From NCBI RefSeq assembly GCF_045679555.1, contig NC_092120.1, positions 11,777,805 through 11,841,804 on the forward strand: DNA of 64,000 nt. Reading direction: 5' to 3'. A program made the translations under genes and the position numbers. The notes beneath the pieces were generated by a model. That model saw only the letters and a program-made list of their open reading frames with translations. It did no database searches and was not told the origin of the DNA. This DNA comes from Salvelinus alpinus. Taxonomy: Eukaryota > Chordata > Actinopteri > Salmoniformes > Salmonidae. How positions within the stretch are numbered: position 1 is the stretch's first letter; each line of letters begins with the position of its first letter. Below, piece after piece: positions 12,897 to 25,200 of this stretch.

Positions 12897-14089
12897 TAAT
12901 ATAAGTTATCTATCACGTCCAGAAAACAGTGTGTGCTCCAGATTACATTTTGGTAATAAATGCTCTGGATCTATCAGTCCAGTGGTGACCCATAGACCTC
13001 CACCTCACACACGGTCAGGTATTCACTTCTTCCTGGAAGGACCACGTTGACGTATCGACCCTCCATTCCGTTACACTGGAAGGTGCTGGAGAAGCCAGCT
13101 GGAATAGAAGAGATCACAGCACACCTGCAGGAGGAAATCGAAACTGCTTTAGAACAGTAACTATGACACAAGCAGCTCCATGTTAACTCATCAGACTCAT
13201 ATAGTGAACCACTCAATAATGTTGACAATTCAACACTTTTCCTGGTGTTGTAAGTCAGGCTGCACCATAGAGATAGAGGACTCAAGTGACCAAAAGCCCG
13301 TTTTAGCATATGGAGTGCCATTGAGGACTTTTGAAGTACTCAAATGGGTGGGACTTTCTATGGGTTAAGGAAGGATCACATAATTCCAGGAGGGATCAGC
13401 CAATGAATTATACTCGTGAGCAAATATTCTGTAACTGCAGGAGGCAGTAAATAGTCAACCTTGGCTTTATACCCGTTCAAACAGCACATTCAACGTGGCA
13501 GTACGCATCCTTTCAGTTTGTTTATCAACTCATAGAAGTAGTAGAAAATAGAATGTGCTACTTCAAAATAGAGATGGCCTCAATGGCACTGCTCATGCTC
13601 TCAGAGACGCCATAATGGGACAGATAGAATGTTGTGTCCTCTAACTATCTCTACAGTCTGTACACCGTTGTGCTAACCAACCTTTTGTCAAATATAGCAT
13701 TGACTTTAACTCCCACAGTTCACCTGGGATTGCTGTTGCCATTGTTCTTGTTTTGTCAGGGCATCACCAATGCGGAACTCAGAACCATTCAGTCTACTGA
13801 AAGTCCCGTCCATTCGGTTGGGGATGGTGATGGAGAACACTTTATGAGTCCACAGAAGGTCCAACTGCCATCAAGGGTTAACTTTCACTTTGGTGTTGGT
13901 GCAGGAGGAGGAACCATCTTCCCAAATATCGTTGTGATTCCCATCAATGGCAAAAACCAAACCCACACAATGATGACTGGGTGGGTTTTCCCTGTAAAGC
14001 TGCATTATTTCCTGGACAAGAGAATTGTTAGCACTTGCATTCGTATGCTGATGTTCATGTAATCCCCCTTGTAATTGAAGGAGTATATA

Positions 14090-14890
14090 TATTTTTTTGA
14101 TTTATTTATTAATTTCACCTTTATTTAACCAGGTAGGCCAGTTGAGAACAAGTTCTCATTTACAACTGTGACCTGGCCAAGATAAAGCAAGCAGTGTGAC
14201 ACAAACAACAACACAGAGTTACACATGGAATAAACAAACATACAGTCACTAACACAATAGAAAAGTCCCTATAAAGTGTGTGCAAATGATGTAAGATTAG
14301 GGAGGTAAGGCAATAAATAGGCCGTAGTGGCGAAGTAATTACAATTTAGCAATTAAACACTGGAGTGATAGATGTGCAGAAGATGAATGTGCAAGTAGAG
14401 ATACTGGGGTGCAAAGGAGCAAAACAAAAAATAATAATATGGGGATGAGGTAGTTATACGAGCTATTTACAGATGGGGTATGTACAGGTGCAATGATCTG
14501 TAAGCTGCTCTGACAGCTGATGCTTAAAGTTAGTGAGGGAGATATGAGTCTCCAGCTTCAGTGATTTTTGCAATTCGTTGCAGTCATTGGCAGCAGAGAA
14601 CTGGAAGGAAATGCGGCCAAAGGAGGAATTGGCTTTGGGGGTGACCAGAGAGATATACCTGCTGGAGCACGTGCGACGGGTGGGTGCTGCTATGGTGACC
14701 AGTGAGCTGAGAAAAGGCGGGGCTTTACCTAGCAAAGACTTATGGGTTTGGCAACGAATTTGAAGCGAGGACAAGCCAATGAGAGCATACAGGTCGCAGT
14801 GGTGCGTAGTATATGGGGCTTTGGTGACAAAACGGATAGCACTGTGATAGACTGCATCCAATTTGCTGAGTAGAGTGTTGGAGGCTATAT
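14090..14890 (-). mobile_element. LINE-II 3' fragment
   Basis: On the minus strand: [27 protein letters not shown]-type region, [29 protein letters not shown] and FQFSAAND (C-terminal domain of a non-LTR polymerase), then a 3' UTR ending near AACTTGTTCTCAACTGGCC and TTAAATAAAGGTGAAAT. 5'-truncated, as is usual for LINEs. The same family is at 26068-30489 and 43013-48982. Confidence 0.88.
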
Positions 14891-15440
14891 ACATCTTCAA
14901 ATTTTACGGATTCGGCAGCCGGCTTTAAACCAATGTTTAACTACTGTTGAGGCAATGATACATGATTTATAATGTATCGTATCATACAGTATGTATATCC
15001 AAGACATCACTTGAATATTTGTCTGCATAAAATGAGTCAGTAGAAGACATGATTGCTCTGAGTTACTTACTAAAAGTATTTACTTCAATAATATTCAAAT
15101 GGAATTAAACGTGATGGGGCTTATCCTTACCAGTTGGGGCGAGGTACTCATAAACCTCCACTTCACAGAACGATAAAAAGACTGTTCTGACCTGGAAGAA
15201 CCACAGTCACATAACTTGCTCAGTCAGAGATCTACCATCGGAATAACACTGGTGCACCAGTTCCTTGTTATTTGTGAGTGATAAGGATTGTTTATATTAC
15301 AGGTGTGTCATTAACAAGACAAGAGAACTCTTGGCTACTTGTGAAATGATAAAACTTTTACTGTTGATAACTATAGGTGTTTCTCTGTCAATCTAAATGG
15401 CATCATATATCTGGAGATAATAACAAGAGGAAGTGTTTAC

Positions 15441-15511
15441 TTGGAACAATGGCACCAGTAGGCGTTCCTAGAAGAGCCAGCAAAAGGAAGAACATGGCCT
15501 GTCTCATCATC
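15441..15511 (-). CDS. FTL-B signal-peptide exon (intact exon of a pseudogene)
   Basis: Acceptor CCCCTCCAG, then G+ATG ATG; 23 codons (MMRQAMFFLLLALLG, TPTG, AIVP) plus one base; donor GTAAAC. Identical in protein to the FTL-D signal exon, with one synonymous base difference seen. Confidence 0.75.
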
Positions 15512-15558
15512 CTGGAGGGGAATCACAGAACAAGCCAATGTACAGCTACTGTCGTAGG

Positions 15559-16535
15559 AGATACAGTGGTACAGACACATTGCAGATACAGTGGTACAGA
15601 CACATTGCAGATACAGTGGTACAGACACATTGCAGATTCAGTGGTACAGACACATTGCAGATACAGTGGTAGAGACACATTGCAGATACAGTGGTACAGA
15701 CACATTGCAGATACAGTGGTACAGACACATTACAGATACAGTGGTAGAGACACATTGCAGATACAGTGGTACAGACACATTACAGATACAGTGGTAGAGA
15801 CACATTGCAGATTCAGTGGTACAGACACATTACAGATACAGTGGTACAGACACATTGCAGATACAGTGGTACAGACACATTGCAGATACAGTGGTACAGA
15901 CACATTGCAGATACAGTGGTACAGACACATTGCAGATACAGTGGTACAGACACATTACAGATACAGTGGTACAGACACATTACAGATTCAGTGGTACAGA
16001 CACATTACAGATACAGTGGTACAGACACATTACAGATACAGTGGTACAGGCACATTGCAGATACAGTGGTACAGACACATTGCAGATACAGTGGTACAGA
16101 CACATTACAGATACAGTGGTACAGACACATTACAGATACAGTGGTACAGACACATTACAGATACAGTGGTACAGGCACATTGCAGATACAGTGGTACAGA
16201 CACATTACAGATTCAGTGGTACAGACACATTGCAGATACAGTGGTACAGACACATTGCAGATTCAGTGGTACAGACACATTGCAGATACAGTGGTACAGA
16301 CACATTGCAGATACAGTGGTACAGACACATTGCAGATACAGTGGTACAGACACATTGCAGATACAGTGGTACAGACACATTACAGATACAGTGGTACAGA
16401 CACATTACAGATACAGTGGTACAGACACATTACAGATTCAGCGGTACAGACACATTACAGATTCAGTGGTACAGACACATTACAGATTCAGTGGTAGAGA
16501 CACATTGCAGATTCAGTGGTACAGACACATTGCAG
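15559..16535. repeat. 25-bp minisatellite, about 39 units, in the FTL-B 5' intron
   Basis: The unit is GATACAGTGGTACAGACACA + TTGCA, with variants (TTACA, ATTCAG, TAGAGA, AGGCAC). It starts about 50 bp upstream of the signal-exon acceptor. Because 25 is not a multiple of 3, it is open in all frames and yields long meaningless ORFs with a 25-residue period. The sister array is at 58800-59250. Confidence 0.95.
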
Positions 16536-17542
<1,007 letters not shown>

Positions 17543-17973
17543 CAGTGCCTTCGGAAAGTATTCAGACCCCTTAACTTTTTCCACATTTTGTTACGTTACA
17601 GCCGTATTCTAAAATGGACAAAATATTTTTGGGGGAACTCTTAAAACTACACACAATATCCTTAATGACAAAGCGAAATCAGTGTTTTTGAAAATTGAGC
17701 AAATTTATTAGAAATTAAAAAACAGAAATATCTTATTTACATAAGTATTTAGACCTTTTGCTATGAGACTCAAAATTGAGCTCAAGTGCATCCTGTTTCC
17801 ATTGATCATCCTTGAGATGTTTCTACAACTTGAGTCCACCTGTTGTTAAATTAAATTGATTGGACATGATTTGGAAAGGCAAACACCTGTCTATATAAAG
17901 GTCCCACAGTTGACAGTGCATGTCAGAGCAAAACCAAGCCATGAGGTCGAAGGAATTCTCCGTAGAGCTTCGG
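17543..17973 (+). mobile_element. Tc1 5' fragment
   Basis: Starts CAGTGCCTTCGGAAAGTATT after TA and runs to GTAGAGCTTCGG, the early part of the transposon seen in full at 2014-3519. It is cut off by the LINE-I that follows. Confidence 0.9.
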
Positions 17974-19275
17974 AATAATGATGGCGCCGGAGGGTAGGGC
18001 TGCCGTCTTATCGGCTCTCAACCAACCAGGCTATTTTGTTTGTTTTTTCGTAACTTGTTTTGTGCATAATGTTGCTGCTACCGTCTTTTATGACCGAAAA
18101 GAGCTTCTGGACATCAGAACTGGGATTACTCACCTCAAAATAGATGAAGAGTTTTTCTTCAATGAGTCGGACGCGAGGGATATACTGCAGACACCCGACC
18201 AGGCCCCGATCCCCGTGATTCTGGAAAAGGAAACCGAGATTGAGGCAAAAGATCAGAGTGCCTTGCGAGGATCAGGCAACGAGTGGCTAATCTGCCCTTG
18301 CCTTCCGTTCTGCTTGCTAACATTCAATCGCTGGAAAATAAATGGGACGAACTGAAAACACGTATATCCTACCAACGGGACATTAAAAACTGTAATATCT
18401 TATGCTTCACCGAGTCATGGCTGAACAACGACATTAAGAACATACAGCTGGCGGGTTATACACTATCGGCAGTACAGAACAGCAGCCTCTGGTAAGACAC
18501 GGGAAGGGGCCTAAGCATTTATGTAAACAACAGCTTGTGCACCATATCTAAGGAAGTCTCAAAGTTCTGCTCATTGAGGTAAAATTATCTCATGATAAGC
18601 TGTAGACCACACTATCTCCCTAGAGAGTTTTCATCTGTATTTTTCGTAGCTGTTTACATATCACCACAGAGCGAGGTTGGCACTAAAACTACACTCAATG
18701 AGCTGTATTCTACCATAAACAAACAGGAAAACGCACATCCAGAGGCGCGGTTCCTATTGGCCGGTGACTTTAACGCAGGGAAACTTAAATCAGTTTTACC
18801 AAATTTCTTTCAGCATGTTAAATGTGCAACCAGAGAGAAAAAAATCCTAGACCACCTTTACTCCACACACAGAGACGCATACAAAGCTCTCCCTCGCCCT
18901 CCATTTGGCAAATCTGACCATAATTCCATCCTCCTGATTCCTGCTTACAAGCCAAAATTAAAGCAGGAAGCACCAATGACTCGGTCTATAAAAAAGTGGT
19001 TGATGAAGCAGACGCTAAACTACAGAAATGTTTTGCTAGCACACACTGGAATATGTTCCGGGATTCTTCCGATGGCATTGAGGAGTACACCACATCAGTC
19101 ACTGGCTTTATCAATAAGTGCACCGAGGACGTCGTCCCCACAGTGACTGTACGTACATAACTCAACTGTTGTTTCAAGGAGCGGGACTCTAACCTGGAAG
19201 CTTACAAGAAATCCCGCTATGCCCTCTGACGAACCATCAAACAGACAAAGCGTCAATACAGGACTAAGATTTAAT
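17974..19275 (+). mobile_element. LINE-I 5' fragment (3' part missing)
   Basis: Starts near ATGATGGCGCCGGAGGGTAG, the 5' signature of LINE-I, and covers the APE endonuclease: [66 protein letters not shown] and [11 protein letters not shown], with stops and frameshifts. It stops at ACAGGACTAAGATT with no reverse transcriptase or 3' tail. LINEs normally lose the 5' end, so the missing 3' end points to a later deletion or rearrangement. Confidence 0.88.
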
Positions 19276-20046
19276 TAAAAAGACATAGTGTTATCTATTA
19301 AGGTTGTACCTTTTGTTCCTCCTACTTACCGTAGTTGTATGCACAGAGCATCATTGTTATTGTTGTGTATGAGATGTGTACATTGGTTGAACTGGTTGAA
19401 CTGATTCTTGCTCCTGTCTCATCATTATTGAATTGTCATAGCTACTGACATGGTCATGAAACCCACGCAGTGGTGCGTACTCATGGATGCCAAGGGAAGC
19501 CCCTAAAAATTGACCAAGAAAAATAAAATACTAATAATGTATCTTTCGTCTCTGTGTCATTTTCCTTGAAATCACAAGAGGCTGTATGTATTGTGGAGGA
19601 TGAATCAGAATTAGTTGGGTAACATACTGTAGATAAATAAGATGTTTTATTTACATAATATGCTTATGTGAGATACTTGTCATTAGAATGTCTCCCTTTG
19701 GACTATACTGTTGGCAGTTGCACTTTTCCCTTCTCAGCTAGGGAAAAGTCACTTGGGGCCCAGAGAGGGGAGAGGTCAGGCTTGTATTTTACATGTCTGG
19801 TAATATGCAGAATATCAGAAAGGGAGACGTCAGAATGGAACATTGTCTTCATATGTGAATGTATCTGTTGAACCATGTGAAGGGATGGTGTGATTAAGGG
19901 GGAACCAATTATCTCTTGGCTCCACAATGTCTGTACGCCAGTCACTCCCTCCTTTTCCCATTGGGGAGAGGAGCATGGCAGTGTCTGGAACCATTGTATG
20001 TCCCCTCTGATGTTGCACTTATCCTGAGATAGTATATGATCTAGAG
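19276..20046. other. No gene seen
   Basis: Mixed noncoding sequence; part of it (about 19440-19545) reads like the tail of an unplaced dispersed repeat. No splice structure or protein match recognised. Confidence 0.5.
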
Positions 20047-20239
20047 CAGGGGTGTCAAACTCATTCCACGGAGGGCCTAGTGTCTGCAGGTTTTTGGTTT
20101 TTCCTTTCAATAAAGCCCTAGACAACCAGGTGTGGGGAGTTCCTAACTAATTAGTGATGTTAATTCATCAATCAAGTACAAGGGAGGAGCGAAAACCCGC
20201 AGACACTCGGCCCCCCGTGGAATGAGTTTGACACCTGTG
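20047..20239. mobile_element. hAT-type MITE with 8-bp target duplication
   Basis: Ends CAGGGGTGTCAAACTCATTC and GAATGAGTTTGACACCTGTG are inverted. ATCTAGAG lies on both sides (20039-20046 and 20240-20247), the 8-bp duplication expected of hAT elements. 193 bp, noncoding. Confidence 0.93.
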
Positions 20240-20379
20240 ATCTAGAGGCTCACTCCCCTCAGTGAGCTTGTCCAGGAGTGGGGTGTACTTGAGATGGGAG
20301 TATCTAAAGTTGACATTTGATATATGCCATTGGATGAGTTGATGTTTTTGTACTATGAAGTACCAGGAACGAGATTAGA

Positions 20380-20830
20380 ACCTCGTCTTTCTGGGTAAGT
20401 CTCTAAGAGCTTTCCACACCTGGATTGAGCAACATTTGCCCATTATTCTTTTCAAAGTTGTTCAAGGTCTGTCAGCTTGGTTGTTGATCATTACTAGACA
20501 ACCATTTTCAGGTATTGCCATAGATTTTTAAGTAGGTTTAATTTAAAACTGTAACTCGGACACTCAGGAACATTCACTGTCTTCTTGGTAAGCAACTCCA
20601 GTGTAGATTTGGCCTTATGTTTTAGATTATTCTCCTGATGAAAGGTGAATTAATCTCATAGTATCTGGTGGAAAACAGACTGAATCAGGTTTTCCTCTAG
20701 GATTTTGCCTGTGCTTAGCTGCATTCCGTTTCCTATTTATCCTGAAAACCTCCCCAGGCCTTAACAATTACACAAATACCCATAACATGATGCAGCAACC
20801 ATGTGGAAAAAGTACTTTCAAAGGCACTGT
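20380..20830 (-). mobile_element. Tc1 remnant
   Basis: Read on the minus strand it follows the middle of the Tc1 at 55294-57649 (for example CTACACTGGAGTTGCTTACC; AAGAAGACAGTGAA). It ends in a TIR-like TTTCAAAGGCACTGTA. Much decayed, with no frame left. Confidence 0.8.
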
Positions 20831-21040
20831 ATTCCTTCTCATGTTAATAACCCCATGGTGTTGCCTATGGTAGTATTCACTTGATTTTTCATGTTTGTTT
20901 TATTAAGTACAATTAAAATACACATTACGTAAACAAATTAGCATCACTAGTATTATGTCCAAATAAGGTTAAAGGCATTCAATGGACTACTGGAGGATTC
21001 TGTCATATTCTCTTACCTAACGTCCAGTGGAGTTTAAATG

Positions 21041-21382
21041 TGTCACGATCGTCATAAGGATCAAAATGCAGCGCAGTATGTTTCCATCCTTTTTATTAGG
21101 AAGAAAAAACTCAAATAACAAAAACAATAAAGCGAACAAACGAAACGTGAAGCTCAGAGTAGTGCTCACAGGCAACTATACCTAGACAAGATCCCACAAA
21201 GCACAAAGGGGAATGGCTGCCTAAATATGATCCCCAATCAGAGACAACGATAAACAGCTGCCTCTGATTGGGAACCATAACAGGCCAACATAGACATATA
21301 AACACCTAGATGACCCACCCTAGTCACACCCCGACCTAACCAACATAAAGAATAAAAAGCTCTCTATGGTCAGGGCGTGACA
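21041..21382 (-). mobile_element. Solo LTR, TGTCACG/TGACA family
   Basis: Starts TGTCACGATCG and ends GGGCGTGACA. The flanks AAATG and AAACG are near-duplicates. The middle matches the other LTRs here (CCCCAATCAGAGACAACGAT; CTGATTGGGAACCATA on the same strand). No internal region. Confidence 0.88.
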
Positions 21383-22085
21383 AAACGTATGTTGATGTAT
21401 GCTTGATTTGGTTTGGTCCTCGTCTGGTCATCTGAGTAGCATTCAGCCGTATATTAATGCAGCTGGTAAATATTTGCTTATGTTTATGGTCCTTCAAACT
21501 TTGTTCACCATGTCTTATGATACGAGGCCAGCAAGCAATAAAGCTGCAAGCAATAAAGTAATCTGCAGTAATTCCGACCACAATTGAATAATTTAGAGTA
21601 GAAGATAGGGTTACAACTTTAGAGGGAACAGGATGTGGCAAAGAGTGGATTATTGTACAGAGGCCAAAATGGACCTATTTACAGACTACAAGCACAAACA
21701 ACCAAATACATAATGGAATAATTCCAGATCCAAGATATCACCTTTAATTCATTTTAGCATAATAGCAATACTATTACAGCATTATATGTATTTCTAAGTA
21801 TGAATGAGAACCATCTCACCAATAATTCAGGCTACATAAAATGTATGAATATATTGTTTTTAAGTGTTACAAAAAAATGTTGGCCAATTTATACCCAAAC
21901 TTCCAAAAACAGTGTGCAAGAAGAACTTCCAGAATAGTGGACCAAATTTGTTTTTGTATACTGAAAGTAAATACACATTTTTGATAATTAACATACTGGA
22001 AGTATACTAAATAATATTAATTGTTTTTCGTAAGACAATACATTCCCCAAACATTGCAGGGTGCTGTTAGAATTAATGATGTGAT
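21383..22085. other. FTL-C 3' flank, no gene
   Basis: AT-rich noncoding sequence downstream of the FTL-C stop codon on the minus strand; the 3' UTR should lie here. Confidence 0.5.
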
Positions 22086-22257
22086 TTAGTTACATGTAGG
22101 CCCAGTCCCATCCAGGGGTGACCCGTACACCTCCACCTCACACAAGGTCAGGAACTCCTTCCTCCCTGGAATGACCACGTTGACATATCGACCCTCCATG
22201 CCGGTACACTGGAAGGTGCTAGAAGTGCCAGCTGGGATAGAGGAGATCACAGCACAC
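22086..22257 (-). CDS. FTL-C exon 5 (end of CRD2)
   Basis: Acceptor ATCCTGCAG, then [41 protein letters not shown] and a short extra tail GTGPTCN before TAA. FTL-B and FTL-D stop straight after SPLD, so FTL-C is seven residues longer and has one more Cys. Confidence 0.8.
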
Positions 22258-25200
22258 CTGCAGGATAAAACAGAAACAAACTACTATAGTACCTACTGAT
22301 AGCAACTTCTGTTCAATTCCAAATGGATATTAAGCCCCTATCTCAGGGTACTTAAAGTAGTTAAATAAAGGTTAAATAAAAATAAGAAAGTGCCCATCTG
22401 CCAGACACCCCACCAATGTTTTGGTAAAAAGCTGAGGATGAGGCTGGATTAATGTAACCTCTTTCAAATTCATATTCAGAGCTGTGGATGCAAGGACTGA
22501 CCATCCATAATATGAAAAGTAGAGTTTTAACAATGTTTTGAGGCTATAAAGTGTTTATTTAAATCTAAATTGTTTACAAACATTGGAGAAAACTATTTTA
22601 GATTGTGGGTTCTTATGGGGTATTACAGTTGAACTAAGCTTATGAGGTATTTATGAGTTATATACTTCTAAAAAAATCAGCATTACTTTGGGTATGAATC
22701 GTTAATTTAAAAGTATAAAAATTGATGTACCAATCACAGATTGCCCCTTTAACATAACCATTAAGTAAATTAGGCAGGATTTAGTGCCTTCAGAAAGTAT
22801 TCAGACCACTTGACTTTTGACATTTTGGTAGGTTACAGCCTTATTTTAAAATGGATTCAATAGTTTTCTCCCTCATCAATCTACACACTCAATACCCCAT
22901 AATGACAAAGCAAAAACAGGATTTTAGAAATGTTAGCAAATGTATAAAAAAAACTGAAATATCAAATGTACATAAGTATTCCAACCCTTTACTTTGATGA
23001 AGCACCTTTGGCGATGATTACAGCCTTGAATCTTCTTGGGTATGACGCTACAAGCTTGGCACACCTGTATTTGGTGAGTTTTTCCCACTCCTCTCTGCAG
23101 ATCCTCTCAATCAGGTTGGATGAGGAGCGTTGCTGAACAGCTATTTTCAGGTCTCTCCAGAGATGTTTGATCAGCTTCAAGTCCGGGCTCTGGCTGGGCC
23201 ACACAAGGACATTCAGAGACTTGTCCCGAAGCCACTCCTGCGTTGTCTTGGTTGTGTGTTTAGGGTCGTTGTCCTGTTGGAAGGTGAACCTTCACCCCAG
23301 TCTGAGGTACTGAGCACTCTGGAGCAGGTTTTCATCAAGGATCTCTGTACTTTGCTCCATTCATCTTTACCTCGATCCTGACTACTCTTCCAGTTCCTGC
23401 CACTGAAAAACATCCCCAAAGCACGGCTGCTGCCTCCACCATGCTTCACCGTAGGGATGGTGCCAGGTTTCCTCCAGAAGTGATGCTTGACATTCATGCC
23501 AGAGAGTCTTGTTTCCCATGGTCTGAGAGTCTTTAGTTGCCGTTTGGCAAGCTCCAAGTGGGCTGTCATGTGCCTTTTACTGAGGAGTGGCTTCCGTCTG
23601 GCCACTCAACCATAAATGCCTGATTGGTGGAGTGCTGCAGAGATGGTTGTCCTCCTGGAAGGTTCTCCCATCTCCACAGAGGAACTCTAGACCTCTGTTA
23701 GAGTGACCATCAGGTTCTTGGTCACCTCCCTGACCAATGCCCTTCTCTGGACTTCTCTGGAGGCCATTTTTTGGTACCCTTCCCCAGATCTGTGCCTCGA
23801 CACAATCCTGTCTTGGAGCTCTACAGACAACTCTTTCTACCTCATGTCTTGTTTTTTGCTCTGACATGCACTGTCAACTGTGGAACCTTATATAGACAGG
23901 TGTGTGCCTTTCCAAATTATGTCCAATCAATTGAATTTACCACAGGTGGACTCCAATAAAGTTGTACAACATCTCAAGGATGATCATTGGAAACAGGATG
24001 CACCTGAGCTCAATTTCGAGTCTCATAACAAAGGGACTGAATACTTATGTAAATAAGGTATTTCTGTTTTTATTTGTATTAAATTAGCAAACATAAAAAT
24101 AAAAAAACAGTTTTTGATTTGTCATTATGGGGTATTGTGTGTAGATTGCTGAGGATGTTTTTGTATTTAATCCATTTTAGAATAAGGCTGTAACGTAACA
24201 AAATGTGGAAAAAGTCAAGGTGCCTGAATACTTTCCGAAGGTACTGTATTTATTTATATGTTTATAGCTCCACCTTTCCTGCTGATAGGCTACGTTGTTT
24301 TTCCATGCTTCATTGCTTCAACTAATCTTTAAAATGTATGATGCCAGATTCAAAACTTATAATTTTTCAATTTAAATTATTATACAAGTTATTGCAACCA
24401 ATAGAATGTTATATACAGTATATGGGGGATACAACTGTCATGACGTGGCCCTCTTTGGGTAGAGCGAGTGCCTTCCCCTCTCTCCTCTCCTACACCCAGA
24501 TTCTGTTATCTCAGGTCGTAAATTCCTGTCCATGCAGAAAGAGACACAGAGAGAACAAAGGAACATCTTCTACATCACAGATCTTGAGAACTGAACAATA
24601 TCCATGTTTTGGAGAATGTGTAAACGGTCGGTGGAGAAGCCAGCTACGACCCGGTCCATTTTGTTTCATGTTTGTGACCTCATGAAAGACAATACAGCCA
24701 CATTACCATAACTTTGTTTATACAGGTGCCTGAGGTTTGCATCTAATTATTGTATAAAATGAATGAGTAAAGATGAAACTATTTGTGAAATGATGTAAGG
24801 TGATGTTGAACCGTTAATGTGAGAAAATTGTTTTCCCTTTAAAGTTTAACTAAGTTATTGGCCATGGACAGAATAAGAGCAACTCTTCGATACTAATTAC
24901 TAGTCTGCAGCTAGGAATGATGTCAACCTGACATGCGAAGACCGACAACCGCCGAAACATCTATTCTATAAGAACATTTCTGAATGGTACTCTGAAGTAA
25001 CCATTCTAACCACGAAAGACTTCAGGAAAGCAGAGAGAGAGACGTGCGGATGAACGTTCCAACAGAAAGACGGACGATTCCAACAGAGATCACGACGACA
25101 CACTGAGCGTAAATATATATTGATTACAATTATTCCCGAATGAGTGAGTGTTCATGTGCAAAGGATTAGAATTTTAATTAATAAAATTATCAACTGTGTA

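Larger units (their letters stand above)
12974..15511 (-). pseudogene. FTL-B, F-type lectin pseudogene
   Basis: Exon 5 (12974-13124) is intact: [19 protein letters not shown], then [22 protein letters not shown] and stop. Exon 4 (13724-14011) keeps both splice borders but has lost several bases after SSLCGFGF, shifting the frame, and TGA replaces the first Trp of the conserved WWR. Exon 3 (from 15131 to about 15270) keeps the donor and CEVEVYEYLAPT but has lost the GRYVTVV core and contains a stop. Exon 2 is absent. The 23-codon signal exon (15441-15511; MMRQAMFFLLLALLG) is intact with good splice sites. A LINE-II fragment (14090-14890) lies in intron 3. The noncoding exon has lost its GT donor. 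This gene cannot make a two-domain lectin. Confidence 0.85.

Noticed and set aside
15559-16535. CRISPR-like regular repeats
   Set aside because: Units abut directly with no unique spacers, and the genome is vertebrate. It is a minisatellite.
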